Of a stretch of DNA of 47,430 bases, positions 14,530 to 22,201 are shown one piece after another. The notes beneath the pieces were generated by a model, which saw only the letters and a list, made by a program, of their open reading frames with translations, was not told where the DNA came from and searched no databases. Position 1 is the first letter of the stretch, and every line of letters begins with the position of its first letter. This DNA is from a virus: positions 1 through 47,430 of the IMG/VR virus record IMGVR_UViG_3300046028_000627, one strand, 5' to 3'. The translations under genes were made by a program, and so were the position numbers.

Positions 14530-15675
14530 ATGGCAGCAAGATTTTGGGTTGGCGGCTCAGGCCCGTGGGATAATTTAAGCATTCTTAATTGGTCTGCTAC
14601 ATCAGGCGGTATTCCTGGCGCAACAGCGCCGACTAGCGCTGATACGGCTACTTTTGATGCTAACTCAGGCACTGCGGCAATAGTAACGGTTGCGGCAACG
14701 GCAACATCGTCAAGCACAACAGTTAATAAGGCTGACATCAATCTTTCATTATCTGGTAGCCCAACGCTCTGCACAGGCACACTTGCGTTCACGGCTGGAA
14801 CGCTAACATTAAATACACACACGCTAACTGTTAATGTTTTTAGTTCATCAAATAGCAATGTTCGTACAGTTGCTTTTGGTACTGGAAAAATTACGCTAAA
14901 GGGCAATGCCGGAACAATTTGGACTACTTCAACACCTGCGGGCTTCAATACTAGCGGCACACCCATTGTCGAATTGACCTATTCCGGCGGAACTGGCACG
15001 CGAACGGTTGTTGCGTCCTACGATTCTGCAATTGGAGTTACTTCGGCCATCAACTTCAATGTGGTTGCTGGCACTGACACTGTATCGTTCACGAACAGCA
15101 GCGGAACGGCTTGTAATGGTCTAAACTTCACGGGCTTTTCTGGTACATGCTCGGTTCTACCAAGAACATACTTTGGCGATTTAACAATTGTTTCTGGAAT
15201 GACATTGACCAATACAGGATCAATTGTCTTTGCAGCAACATCAGGAACAAAACAAATCACCACTGCGCTCAAAACTTTTGACTGTGCCATCACTTTTAGT
15301 GGTGTCGGTGGCACTTTTGCTTTCCAAGACGCACTGACGCAAGGTTCGACAAGAGCATTCACCATCACCAATGGCACGGTGCAACTCAAGGCAGGTGCAA
15401 CCAGCACCGTGGGCGCGTTCGCCACCAGTGGAACAAATCAGAAATTTTTACAGTCCACGCTTGCAGGCACTCAAGCCACGCTGTCGCAAGCCAGTGGCAC
15501 GGTTAATACTAGCAACCTGACTATCCAAGACATCAGCGCCACTGGCGGCGCAACTTGGAACGCTTACACCACCAACAACAACGTGGATGCAGGCAATAAT
15601 CTAGGCTGGGATTTTTCAACTCAGATCGGTCGATACATTTACACTCGGCGCAAAAACAAGCGCATTCTTCCTTAA
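14530..15675 (+). CDS. Repetitive beta-structured phage surface protein
   Basis: A 381-residue Thr/Ser/Gly-rich protein starting MAARFWVGGSGPWDN with NWSATSGGIPGATAPTSADT. I recall this opening from phage and bacterial surface proteins that fold as beta-solenoids. It has no signal peptide or catalytic motif. The end (RYIYTRRKNKRILP) is basic. The start at 14530 follows AAAGGATAAAAAT. Its place between a tailspike and the lysis genes suggests a virion fibre or decoration protein; that role is inference. Confidence 0.6.
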   Translation: MAARFWVGGSGPWDNLSILNWSATSGGIPGATAPTSADTATFDANSGTAAIVTVAATATSSSTTVNKADINLSLSGSPTLCTGTLAFTAGTLTLNTHTLTVNVFSSSNSNVRTVAFGTGKITLKGNAGTIWTTSTPAGFNTSGTPIVELTYSGGTGTRTVVASYDSAIGVTSAINFNVVAGTDTVSFTNSSGTACNGLNFTGFSGTCSVLPRTYFGDLTIVSGMTLTNTGSIVFAATSGTKQITTALKTFDCAITFSGVGGTFAFQDALTQGSTRAFTITNGTVQLKAGATSTVGAFATSGTNQKFLQSTLAGTQATLSQASGTVNTSNLTIQDISATGGATWNAYTTNNNVDAGNNLGWDFSTQIGRYIYTRRKNKRILP

Positions 15676-15684
15676 GGAGTCATC

Positions 15685-16038
15685 ATGGCATCAAACTCAC
15701 AAATCGCATTTGCGCCCCTTGGCAACACAGTCGTTGTCCCTGCTGCTACTGTGGCCCCAACTGGCGTACAGGCGCTGGTTGACGCACGCTTTGATGGTCA
15801 GGGCACAGGCCAATATCGCTTGGTTAACTCAGGCGCTAATACGGTATTTTTGGGTATTGGCTCAACAGCAGCGATTGCTACGGCAAACGCGGTCGCCCCT
15901 ACTGCTGGTTCACCCACTGCTGCAATTGTGCTTCTTCCTGGTGCTATTGAAATCTTGCGGTTTGGGCGTGAATCATTTTTCAGCGGCTTGGCCTCGGCAT
16001 CGACTACGGTCTACATAACACCAGGCCAGGGCATTTGA
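15685..16038 (+). CDS. Small beta-structured phage protein, likely structural
   Basis: A 117-residue protein, mostly small and hydrophobic residues, with QYRLVNSGANTVFLGIGSTA and AIVLLPGAIEILRFG. The pattern resembles short beta-sandwich proteins found near tail-fibre genes. No family name is assigned. AAGGAG lies 7 nt before the ATG. It sits in line with the preceding beta-rich gene and ahead of the lysis cassette. Confidence 0.6.
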   Translation: MASNSQIAFAPLGNTVVVPAATVAPTGVQALVDARFDGQGTGQYRLVNSGANTVFLGIGSTAAIATANAVAPTAGSPTAAIVLLPGAIEILRFGRESFFSGLASASTTVYITPGQGI

Positions 16039-16085
16039 TCTGTTACAAACAGAAACGAAATGCTTAAAATTTGGCGACCTAAATC

Positions 16086-16328
16086 ATGGAAGCAGTTGAC
16101 ATGGCAGAGATTGACCCAGTGAAATATGGAGTGCTCTGGGAGCGTGTGCAGAACTATGAGCGCAGGTTTGACGAGATGTCCAATAAAATGGACAAAATGG
16201 AAGCGAACGTCGAGAAGCTGGTGGCAATGGCCAATCAAGGGCGTGGTGGCTTCTGGGCAGGCATGGCCTTCGTGTCGTTTATCTCCAGCGGCGTAGGGTT
16301 TGCCCTAAGTTGGATCAAGGGGCACTGA
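16086..16328 (+). CDS. Coiled-coil protein with C-terminal membrane anchor (lysis cassette)
   Basis: An 80-residue protein. Residues 20-50 form a coiled coil (RVQNYERRFDEMSNKMDKME and onward) and residues about 56-76 one membrane helix (FWAGMAFVSFISSGVGFALSW). This is the layout of haemolysin XhlA-like accessory lysis proteins, which act at the inner membrane with a holin. The Met at residue 6 is an alternative start. It is followed at once by another membrane protein and the holin. Confidence 0.6.
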   Translation: MEAVDMAEIDPVKYGVLWERVQNYERRFDEMSNKMDKMEANVEKLVAMANQGRGGFWAGMAFVSFISSGVGFALSWIKGH

Positions 16329-16329
16329 G

Positions 16330-16749
16330 ATGAACGATCAGATGCACCAGATTGAACTAATCAAGGCGCAAGCCAGAGTCGAGTTGAACAAGCTGGAGGC
16401 CAGTTCTCCAGCCAAGGACGTGGCGGGCCGCGCAATTGGCAAGCACGGGTTGTTCTACATCACCCTCATCGTCACCATTGGCGTGGCCTCCAGCCTCGTG
16501 CTGGACAAGGACAAGATTGCTGCTGTCATGGGCCTGCTGGGCGCATCGCTCACGGCCCTGATCTCCATGCTCAACGGCATTGCCGGGGCCAACGCCAAGC
16601 AAGAGAAACCCGAGTTTGAGGTCATGAAGCAATTGATCGACAAGCTGGACAAACTGGACCGTAAAGAGCAGCCGATGAAAGTCACTGTTGAAGGTGAAAA
16701 GGTCACAGTCACCAAAGGCGACGATCAGATCACCACATCGAAGGGGTAA
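16330..16749 (+). CDS. Two-helix membrane protein of the lysis cassette
   Basis: A 139-residue protein with a charged N-terminal helix (1-35), two membrane segments at about 40-57 (LFYITLIVTIGVASSLVL) and 63-82 (IAAVMGLLGASLTALISMLN), and a soluble Lys/Glu-rich C-terminal tail. It could be a second holin or antiholin. No family is firmly recognised. It begins 1 nt after the preceding stop, and the holin starts 2 nt after its own stop. Confidence 0.6.
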   Translation: MNDQMHQIELIKAQARVELNKLEASSPAKDVAGRAIGKHGLFYITLIVTIGVASSLVLDKDKIAAVMGLLGASLTALISMLNGIAGANAKQEKPEFEVMKQLIDKLDKLDRKEQPMKVTVEGEKVTVTKGDDQITTSKG

Positions 16750-16751
16750 TC

Positions 16752-17243
16752 ATGGACTGGCTCAAACAAATCGCACCGACCATCGCTACTGCAATGGGTG
16801 GCCCACTGGCAGGCATGGCTGTCTCGGCCATCTCCAAGGCCATCGGTGTGGACCCCGACAAAGTGGGCGACATGATCTCCAACAACAAGCTGTCAGCAGA
16901 GCAGATCGCCCAAGTCAAGATCGCAGAGATCGAATTACAAAAGCAAGCCCAAGAACTTGGCCTCAATTTTGAAAAGCTGGAAGTGGAAGACCGCAAGTCA
17001 GCACGGGACATGCAGGCCACCACTAGAAGCTTGATGCCTCCATTGCTGGCTGGCGCTGTGACCATTGGCTTCTTCGGCATCATGGTGATGATGTTCTTCA
17101 ACCAGATCGACAGCAGCAACCCGGCCATCCTCATGATGCTGGGCAGCTTGGGCACGGCCTGGACGGGCATCATCGCTTATTACTTCGGATCGTCTGCTGG
17201 CTCCCAGGCCAAGACTGACATTCTCTCAAGAACAGCAAAATGA
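16752..17243 (+). CDS. Holin of the 3-TM family
   Basis: A 163-residue protein resembling the Holin_3TMs family. It has a short hydrophobic N-terminal helix (PTIATAMGGPLAGMAVSAIS), a long amphipathic coiled region with AEIELQKQAQELGLNFEKLE and DRKSARDMQ, then two strong membrane helices at about 97-116 and 124-148. Holins of this kind open the inner membrane at the set time so the endolysin reaches the wall. It overlaps the endolysin gene by 4 nt (ATGA). Confidence 0.78.
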   Translation: MDWLKQIAPTIATAMGGPLAGMAVSAISKAIGVDPDKVGDMISNNKLSAEQIAQVKIAEIELQKQAQELGLNFEKLEVEDRKSARDMQATTRSLMPPLLAGAVTIGFFGIMVMMFFNQIDSSNPAILMMLGSLGTAWTGIIAYYFGSSAGSQAKTDILSRTAK

Positions 17244-17677
17244 ATTTAACACCCAACTTCACCCTTGACGAGTTGACGGCCTCCGAGTCAGCCGAGCGCA
17301 ACGGCTGGGACAACAGCCCCAACGATGCAGAACTTGAGAACCTCACGCGCTTGGCTGACTTCCTCGAACAGGTCAAAGTGGTCATGGGCGGCAAGCCCAT
17401 CATGATCAGCTCAGGCCTTCGCACAAAGAAAGTCAACGACGCAGTGGGCAGCAAAGACACCAGCCAACACCGCATCGGCTGCGCTGCCGATTTCCGTGTT
17501 CCAGGCATGACACCAGACCAAGTGGTCAAGGCCATCGTCGCCAGTGGCATTGGCTACGATCAGGTCATCCGCGAGTTTGACCGCTGGACGCACATCAGCG
17601 TGCCCAACAGCGTGGACACAAGCCCCCGCAGGCAGGCTTTGATCATCGACAAGGCTGGAACCAGGCCTTACGCATAA
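17240..17677 (+). CDS. Endolysin, M15-type peptidoglycan endopeptidase
   Basis: A 145-residue zinc peptidase that would cut the peptide cross-links of peptidoglycan. It has the family's ISSGLR at 56-61, the SxHxxGxAAD motif (SQHRIGCAADF, ligands H77 and D84) and WTHIS with the third ligand H118. There is no signal peptide, so export depends on the holin encoded just upstream. Length is typical for a single-domain enzyme. Its 3' end overlaps the converging leftward gene by 10 bp, leaving no room for a terminator between the two units. Confidence 0.88.
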   Translation: MNLTPNFTLDELTASESAERNGWDNSPNDAELENLTRLADFLEQVKVVMGGKPIMISSGLRTKKVNDAVGSKDTSQHRIGCAADFRVPGMTPDQVVKAIVASGIGYDQVIREFDRWTHISVPNSVDTSPRRQALIIDKAGTRPYA

Positions 17678-17880
17678 ACAGCGGCGCAAGCCACCAAGAA
17701 GGCCAGCCAGAGCATCCCCAGGATGCCCAGGACAAACCACCAAGCAGCACGCCTGAGCATGTACCGCCACACAGAATGCGGCAACAGCTCAGGCCCGTGC
17801 ACCTTTTTTCCAATCTTGGCCACACGCACAGGGCAGTTCCGGCCCTGGTTGCATTCACCATATTCGTCGCAGCAGTTCAC
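17668..17880 (-). CDS. Cys-rich protein with C-terminal membrane helix (GTG start)
   Basis: A 70-residue protein beginning MNCCDEYGECNQGRNCPVRV, with four or five cysteines in the first 16 residues and a membrane helix at about 46-68 (WWFVLGILGMLWLAFLVACA). I chose the GTG at 17880 because it is coupled by GTGA overlap to the upstream gene and preceded by AAGGAG. A longer ATG frame would translate the neighbour out of frame. Such N-terminal Cys clusters suggest a small metal site. Function unknown. Confidence 0.65.
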   Translation of the reverse strand: MNCCDEYGECNQGRNCPVRVAKIGKKVHGPELLPHSVWRYMLRRAAWWFVLGILGMLWLAFLVACAAVYA

Positions 17881-17993
17881 GACGGCTCCTTGAGCGTGGC
17901 CCATGCCACCAATGCACATCGAGCGCATTGGTAGTGGTACTGGGTGCGGTGTGGCGATGGGGTCAACAGCCAGCGGTGTTTGCATTCGGTCAT
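17877..17993 (-). CDS. 38-residue zinc-binding-like protein
   Basis: A tiny gene encoding MTECKHRWLLTPSPHRTQYH followed by YQCARCALVAWATLKEPS. C4 and H6 with the C23-x2-C26 pair could hold one zinc ion. It is linked on both sides: its ATG overlaps the glutaredoxin stop (ATGA) and its stop overlaps the next GTG start. Confidence 0.6.
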   Translation of the reverse strand: MTECKHRWLLTPSPHRTQYHYQCARCALVAWATLKEPS

Positions 17994-18223
17994 AGTCCTA
18001 ACTCCTTCAATGCTGCTTGAAGTCCAGCGAGTCCACCGACACGCTGACCTTGGATAAAGATTTGTGGCATCTGGCGGGCTTCGGGGTATTCCAGCGAGAA
18101 AGCCATGCGATCGTCAAAGTTGTCCAAACCAACCTCGGTGTACCCAATCCCCTTGCTGTTCAGCAGCGCCTTGGCTGTGGTGCAGTTGGGACAATTCGAT
18201 TTGGTGTAAATCACGATGTTCAT
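17990..18223 (-). CDS. Glutaredoxin (NrdH-like)
   Basis: A 77-residue thioredoxin-fold protein with active site C11-P-N-C14 after the first strand (MNIVIYTKSN). It has the cis-Pro segment MPQIFIQGQRVGG at about 52-64, the usual glutathione or partner-binding loop. Phage glutaredoxins commonly supply electrons to ribonucleotide reductase; no reductase gene is visible here, so it would serve a host enzyme. It is joined to the gene before (4-nt overlap) and after. Confidence 0.85.
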   Translation of the reverse strand: MNIVIYTKSNCPNCTTAKALLNSKGIGYTEVGLDNFDDRMAFSLEYPEARQMPQIFIQGQRVGGLAGLQAALKELGL

Positions 18224-18663
18224 TGGTTGCGCTCCTTCAACTTGGCTTCGATGGCTTCAATGGCATATCGCGTTGCAAAGCTTTCTCGCAGTTTTTCAAT
18301 CTCCTCATCCGTCAGCCCAACCCATTGCCGCTGTGCTGCGGGTAACGGCTCTTCAATGCTGTATTGTTTGCATTGCCGACAGTAGCCGGGTGCAGGCGCT
18401 GCCTTATAAAATTCCACAAAAGGAATCGGTTTAGCCATCAGCTTATCGCCATCCCACCAGACCTTTGACACCTGAGTGCCATAAGCAGGGTCTAATCCCG
18501 GGGGGTCAAGTCTGTAATTGCTGTTGTCCTGCACAGGTGCTGCAAGGGCTTGCTTGATGGCGGTGATGGCTTCAGTTAAGTTGTGATCCAAAGTTCCTGT
18601 CCACGGGACTTCACACATTTCCAACGCCTCCAGCGCCAGCTTCAATGCTTCGTCTTTGGTCAT
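18220..18663 (-). CDS. Conserved phage protein of unknown function
   Basis: A 147-residue protein starting MTKDEALKLALEALEMCEVP with AITAIKQALAAP. This N-terminal module is very common in small proteins of betaproteobacterial phages. Mid-region CRQCKQY (C94-x2-C97) and a late VGLTDEEIEKLRES helix follow. No function is known to me. It overlaps the glutaredoxin start and the preceding gene stop, as expected for a tightly packed early operon. Confidence 0.6.
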   Translation of the reverse strand: MTKDEALKLALEALEMCEVPWTGTLDHNLTEAITAIKQALAAPVQDNSNYRLDPPGLDPAYGTQVSKVWWDGDKLMAKPIPFVEFYKAAPAPGYCRQCKQYSIEEPLPAAQRQWVGLTDEEIEKLRESFATRYAIEAIEAKLKERNQ

Positions 18664-18869
18664 GTGTTTTCCTCAGTGGCTTTGTGCAAATAGGCCGTCA
18701 GGCGCTTGATCTGGGCCTCGCGGTACTTGCACATGGAGTCGGCGTATTCACGCGCTGTCTGGGCCTCCAGCAGCCTGCGCTTGCTGTCCTCCAGCTCACG
18801 CAGTGCCAGTGCCTCAGCGCTCGGCGTGGTGTAGGCGTTCTTCACCCAATTGCACAGCTCTCGAATCAT
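18660..18869 (-). CDS. Small coiled-coil phage protein
   Basis: A 69-residue helical protein. Residues 15-65 (EALALRELEDSKRRLLEAQT and onward) are a continuous charged helix likely to form a coiled coil. Related short proteins are widespread in phage early operons without assigned function. It overlaps neighbours by 4 nt on both sides. Confidence 0.6.
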   Translation of the reverse strand: MIRELCNWVKNAYTTPSAEALALRELEDSKRRLLEAQTAREYADSMCKYREAQIKRLTAYLHKATEENT

Positions 18870-19168
18870 GACAACTCCTTCTCGGCCATCTCATCGGCCA
18901 TCTTTGCCCAATACTCCCGGCTCACGCTATCGACCAGGATTCCAACCTGATCGAACTTGCGTTCGGCCAGCACCTTGGCCAGCACCATCTTGACGTTGGT
19001 GCTTGCCTCGCCCAGCGCCTCGGTGATGTTGAATCCATCCATTGGATCGCAAGCCTCACCGTGTTGCATCAGCTCAATGGCACGCGCCTCGATTGCAAAG
19101 GCCAGGCTCTCGGCCCGATCCTCATCATCCTGGCGGCTGTTCATCATCATGGTGTTCATGCAGCTCAT
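18866..19168 (-). CDS. Small phage protein of unknown function
   Basis: A 100-residue protein starting MSCMNTMMMNSRQDDEDRAE, mostly helical, with an Asp/Glu-rich body (NITEALGEASTNVKMVLAKV). I placed the start at 19168 because it overlaps the stop of the upstream membrane-protein gene as ATGA. The longer frame from 19249 would read the membrane gene out of frame. Later Met codons in the N-terminal run are also possible starts. Confidence 0.55.
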   Translation of the reverse strand: MSCMNTMMMNSRQDDEDRAESLAFAIEARAIELMQHGEACDPMDGFNITEALGEASTNVKMVLAKVLAERKFDQVGILVDSVSREYWAKMADEMAEKELS

Positions 19169-19323
19169 GACGACCACCACGCGACCAGCAATGCGGCCAT
19201 GCCGACACCAATTGCAAAAGCCAAGGCATAACCAGCCAGGCGCTCCCAAAGCGGCTCTGGGCGGCCATATCCCTGCACCCAGGTGCAGTCTGCAAAGTTT
19301 CGGGGTGTTGTGTTGTTCTTCAT
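19165..19323 (-). CDS. 52-residue single-pass membrane protein
   Basis: Frame beginning MKNNTTPRNFADCTWVQGYG, then PEPLWERLAGYALAFAIGVG and a hydrophobic run ending in WWSS. It predicts a short N-terminal arm and one membrane helix. AGGAG lies 8 nt before the ATG, just downstream of a GC hairpin (19342-19356). The stop overlaps the next start. Function unknown. Confidence 0.65.
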   Translation of the reverse strand: MKNNTTPRNFADCTWVQGYGRPEPLWERLAGYALAFAIGVGMAALLVAWWSS

Positions 19324-19341
19324 GTCGTTCTCCTAAAAGGT

Positions 19342-19356
19342 GGGGCCAGTGGCCCC
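19342..19356 (-). promoter_or_regulatory. Hairpin in front of a ribosome site
   Basis: Minus strand GGGGCC-ACT-GGCCCC followed by ACCTTTTAGGAG and the ATG at 19323. The 6-bp GC stem plus T-run could end transcription from upstream or protect the 5' end of the next message. Confidence 0.55.
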
Positions 19357-19366
19357 GGTTGATTGT

Positions 19367-19627
19367 TTAGCGCGGAACCCACTTGTTTACATAGCAAGCA
19401 ACACTTGAACCGTACAAAACACGGACTTGTTTGTGAGTCTCGTTTTTCTTGTCGAAATCTTTTTGACGGGCTTGCTCTATGGCAGCAAAAAAAACTTCTG
19501 CTGAAATTGGTTTGCCAGATAAAAAGAATTTTTGTTGGTCATCATGGTTTTGCCATTGGCTAGCCCAAACCCAATTGCTTTCTTCTACCGTATGGCCGTT
19601 GCTGTAAGTTGTTGCATAGCGTTTCAT
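19367..19627 (-). CDS. Small phage protein of unknown function
   Basis: An 86-residue protein starting MKRYATTYSNGHTVEESNWV, with KKFFLSGKPISAEVFFAAIE-like strand-helix alternation. I do not recognise it. It has its own promoter and a hairpin-TCTTTTTAGGAG leader, shared with the genes at 22432 and 23776, so it belongs to a co-regulated set. Confidence 0.55.
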   Translation of the reverse strand: MKRYATTYSNGHTVEESNWVWASQWQNHDDQQKFFLSGKPISAEVFFAAIEQARQKDFDKKNETHKQVRVLYGSSVACYVNKWVPR

Positions 19628-19648
19628 GCTGTTAACTCCTAAAAAGAC

Positions 19649-19700
19649 CCCTTGCGAAATTGCTAGGGCATATGTGCATTGTATAGGATTCTAAACAAGT
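19649..19700 (-). promoter_or_regulatory. Promoter and hairpin leader (copy 1 of 3)
   Basis: Minus strand -10 TACAAT (19683-19678) within CCTATACAATGCACATATG, the same words as at 22477 and 23824; the -35 is weak here. The leader then forms CCCT-A-GC / GC-A-AGGG (19649-19668, 6-nt loop) followed by TCTTTTTAGGAG and the ATG at 19627. Confidence 0.55.
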
Positions 19701-19717
19701 ATGCACGATGTTACAAA

Positions 19718-19924
19718 TTATTTTTCAAGGCGATAAAACCACTTGTCGCCTCGGCGCTGACAGTTGATGTCAAAGCCGTTTTGTCTGAGTTCAGCCACGA
19801 TACTGTTTACAGCGCAGACGTTGGCTTGTTTGATGATGTCCAGAGTGGAGAAGTCCCCACCCTGAGACAGCAGATCCAGAACACGCCCAAGGCGTTCGCT
19901 CTTTTCAATGCTGGCGGCGTTCAT
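19718..19924 (-). CDS. Small winged-helix DNA-binding protein
   Basis: A 68-residue protein with SERLGRVLDLLSQGGDFSTL, DIIKQANVCAVNSIVAELRQ and a final GDKWFYRLEK. Two helices, a turn and a recognition helix followed by a beta wing match winged-helix domains of small phage regulators I recall. It lies last in the recombination operon, just after the SSB-like gene, 3 nt from its stop. Confidence 0.65.
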   Translation of the reverse strand: MNAASIEKSERLGRVLDLLSQGGDFSTLDIIKQANVCAVNSIVAELRQNGFDINCQRRGDKWFYRLEK

Positions 19925-19927
19925 GGC

Positions 19928-20185
19928 CTAAAAGGGTATGTCGCTGTCATCAAATGCTGCTGGGCGGCGCTCTTGGCGCTCTTCTTGCGGCTTCGGGTCA
20001 TTGATGTATGCCCAACCATCCCAACCACCTTCACGCAGCGGGATAACATCCAGCTTGAGCATTTCACCGTTTTTGGTGTTGATGATTGAGCCAATTCGCT
20101 GATAACGCTTCTTGCGCTCTCCGTTGGCGTTTGTGTACTCGCCTGTAATGCACGAGATTTCCTTGCTGATACGGGACATTTTCAT
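19928..20185 (-). CDS. SSB-like protein with acidic DIPF tail
   Basis: An 85-residue protein whose body (KRYQRIGSIINTKNGEMLKL, then GGWDGWAYINDPKP) fits a small beta-barrel single-strand-DNA-binding type seen in phages. It ends DDSDIPF, close to the DDDIPF tip by which bacterial SSB recruits partner enzymes. The gene overlaps the exonuclease gene, as expected for a recombination operon. Assignment is from the tail and context more than from the fold. Confidence 0.65.
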   Translation of the reverse strand: MKMSRISKEISCITGEYTNANGERKKRYQRIGSIINTKNGEMLKLDVIPLREGGWDGWAYINDPKPQEERQERRPAAFDDSDIPF

Positions 20186-20817
20186 TCTCCAATGATGGTT
20201 TTCAGGGCGGTGACTTTGGCATCTACTTCTGCCAAAAACGTGGTGACTTCATCTTCAGCAATCTTCAGCCATTCGGCATTGCGTTCGACTCGGTAAATAA
20301 ATAACTGGGCCTTGGCTGGCATCCTGGGGTCAAAGACAACGTAATCGCACCATGACCGATCAGCGCAGCGCATCTGCCATTGCATCTGTGCGTAATACTT
20401 GGCATCAACAGGGTTGCCGCCTTGTGAATGGGTCAGCCAAACCTCAAGGGCCGTGCTGGATGACGGGCATTTAATCTCCACCATGCCATCATCACCCACC
20501 AAGCCATCAGGCGATGCTCCAGCAGCATCGATGTCGGGGTGATGTATGAATCCTACTTCCTCGACCATTTGCCCCGTGTGGGCCTCATACGCAGCCCGAG
20601 CAAAGGGTTCCTGTTCTGTACCCCATTGCATTGCTGCATTGCTGTATGACTCGGCCTTGGTCTGTGTGATGCGCTCCAGCACAAGCTGTGTCATGTAATT
20701 GGTACGGCTTGCGCTGTAACCCGTCTTTGTCTTGGCAAGTACATCAGCCAAGCGGCTGGCGGTGACTTTACCCAAGCGGTTGGCAAACCAGCTTTCGGTT
20801 CCTTGTTCTTCAGACAT
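20182..20817 (-). CDS. YqaJ/lambda-exonuclease-type nuclease
   Basis: A 211-residue enzyme that would degrade one strand of double-stranded DNA ends to give tails for annealing. It shows N-terminal WFANRLGKVTAS, the QWGTEQEP segment, and the catalytic core SPDGLVGDDGMVEIKCPSS with D104, E114 and K116. The helix YYAQMQWQM follows. It is paired with the ERF annealing gene two genes upstream and the SSB-like gene just downstream, the standard phage recombination set. Confidence 0.88.
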   Translation of the reverse strand: MSEEQGTESWFANRLGKVTASRLADVLAKTKTGYSASRTNYMTQLVLERITQTKAESYSNAAMQWGTEQEPFARAAYEAHTGQMVEEVGFIHHPDIDAAGASPDGLVGDDGMVEIKCPSSSTALEVWLTHSQGGNPVDAKYYAQMQWQMRCADRSWCDYVVFDPRMPAKAQLFIYRVERNAEWLKIAEDEVTTFLAEVDAKVTALKTIIGE

Positions 20818-21154
20818 ACGATTCTCCGGTTGTTTTCTCGATCAACTTCATCGCGGCCTGGATTTCAGGCGGCTGATTTTTGAATGGCATAACTTTGTGG
20901 AAATTGTCCTTTTCTTTGTTTGAATACCAACCTACAAATGTGCGTAAGAGTTCCAGCATCTCAGGGGCATGGGCAATCAGCATGGCATTGGCCCGTTGTT
21001 CAGCATCAGGCACTGTCCTGCGGTTGGGGATGTTGGCAATCGTTGTGCCATGCACCCCAGGCTTGCGCGTGGTGATGCTGTAGGGGTTGGTTGTCCAAGG
21101 CGATTGATAGCGCGTGTTGTCTTGAAAGTGCCAGCGTTCAGGGGTGTAACTCAT
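20810..21154 (-). CDS. Conserved phage protein in the recombination operon
   Basis: A 114-residue protein with TPERWHFQDNTRYQ, ANAMLIAHAPEMLELLRTFV and a final helix. The NAMLIAHAPEML motif is common in small phage proteins that sit among recombination genes. I know no function. It overlaps the exonuclease start by 8 nt and the ERF end by 4 nt. Confidence 0.6.
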   Translation of the reverse strand: MSYTPERWHFQDNTRYQSPWTTNPYSITTRKPGVHGTTIANIPNRRTVPDAEQRANAMLIAHAPEMLELLRTFVGWYSNKEKDNFHKVMPFKNQPPEIQAAMKLIEKTTGESYV

Positions 21155-21711
21155 GCTGCTTTCTCCTGTTTGGCACGCTCAACCCGAGCTTTTTTGGCTG
21201 CGATAACTTTGGCTTGCAGCGCTTGATTTCCCTCGCAAGCTGCCAGTGCGTCTTTGTAAACCTTTGCCAATTCTTCGCTGTTGGCGCTGGCATCGATTGC
21301 AGCCAGATGGTCTGTGATGTCTGGAGTCGGCACAGCCTTGCGTGTGGCTGCATTGCCATCGTCATCTTCTGGTGCAATGCCGCAAGCTGCCATCAAGCTG
21401 TATCGCCTTGCGTATGTCAGGGCGCTGCCGTATCCCTGTGGGTCTTGCTTGGCTGCTGGCACGTGCAGCTTGCCGCATTCCAGCATCTCGCCTGATTCGT
21501 GGATGAACACAGTTTCCACTGTGACCCCAGTGGTGTCCTCGCTGGTGCGCTGGACAAGGGCAATGCCTGCCCCGTTCAGTCCCTCAATGACTGCCTCAAC
21601 GCAAGCCGAAAGGTCGGCGTAACGGCTGCGAAAGTGCGGGTTGGTGCTGCTTTTCAGGGCAGGGCCAAAGGCTTGTTGTGCCTTGACCAGTGCGGTGGCA
21701 ATGTTCTTCAT
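21151..21711 (-). CDS. ERF-family single-strand annealing protein
   Basis: A 186-residue recombinase that anneals complementary strands. The family shows in IATALVKAQQAFGPALKSST, NPHFRSRYADLSACVEAVIE, and DPQGYGSALTYARRYSLMAA with the following CGIAPEDDDGN. The C-terminal third is a Lys/Ala-rich helix, typically variable. P22 and many temperate phages use ERF to circularise DNA, and here it pairs with the YqaJ nuclease downstream. Confidence 0.9.
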   Translation of the reverse strand: MKNIATALVKAQQAFGPALKSSTNPHFRSRYADLSACVEAVIEGLNGAGIALVQRTSEDTTGVTVETVFIHESGEMLECGKLHVPAAKQDPQGYGSALTYARRYSLMAACGIAPEDDDGNAATRKAVPTPDITDHLAAIDASANSEELAKVYKDALAACEGNQALQAKVIAAKKARVERAKQEKAA

Positions 21712-21989
21712 GCTGTGTACTCCAGTGCTTGTAAATTGCTGATGCGGTTGTTGATTTCTGAGAGCGTCTTTTGATAGTCGCCCATGACCTTTTGCTTTTG
21801 AGCAATCAATGCAGCAATTTGCGCTGGTCGTGGATCGTAGTTATCAGGGACTTCAATTTCTACCTCTTGTTCCCCAATGTAGGTGCGGCTATCGTCATCT
21901 GGCAAAGCGGCATACCAAAGTTGGAACTCGCCCTTTTCCTCCCAAGAATATTTCCTGTAATGGATGTGCGCTATAAGTTTGATTTTCAT
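21708..21989 (-). CDS. Small phage protein of unknown function
   Basis: A 93-residue protein. The N-terminal half is beta-rich (LIAHIHYRKYSWEEKGEFQL, EVEIEVPDNYD) and the C-terminal half is a coiled helix (QIAALIAQKQKVMGDYQKTL). It overlaps the ERF start by 4 nt and the upstream frame-disrupted gene by 4 nt. No family recognised. Confidence 0.6.
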   Translation of the reverse strand: MKIKLIAHIHYRKYSWEEKGEFQLWYAALPDDDSRTYIGEQEVEIEVPDNYDPRPAQIAALIAQKQKVMGDYQKTLSEINNRISNLQALEYTA

Positions 21990-22166
21990 GCTTGCTCCTT
22001 GTGCATTTCAATGATGATCTGGTCAAGCTCTTGCTGGAATGTTTCCAGAAGTTGATCTTGATGTCGGATGTGGGCCTCAAGAAGTCCTACGTGGTAGGCG
22101 AGGCGATCAGCTTGGTTGTCGCTGTATTTAGCGGCTAGCTGTGTGAAGTTTTCGAGTGCTGTCATG
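21986..22166 (-). pseudogene. Small coiled-coil gene broken by a one-base frameshift
   Basis: From the ATG at 22166, after a good AGGAG leader, the frame reads MTALENFTQ and then meets a stop within a few codons. Moving one base at about 22139-22141 (an extra A on the minus strand in CACAAGC) opens a frame reading LAAKYSDNQADRLAYHVGLL and on to EMHKEQA. It ends in an ATGA overlap with the next gene. Total length is 181 nt, one more than a whole codon number. The composite would be about 59 residues. It may be a real mutation, a programmed shift or a sequence error. Confidence 0.55.
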
Positions 22167-22201
22167 GTTGCTCCTAAAAAGACCCTTGCGGGATTAAAAA
22201 A

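Noticed and set aside
19679-20089. Rightward open frame over the winged-helix and SSB-like genes
   Set aside because: It runs opposite two recognisable overlapping genes of the leftward operon and contains no known motif.
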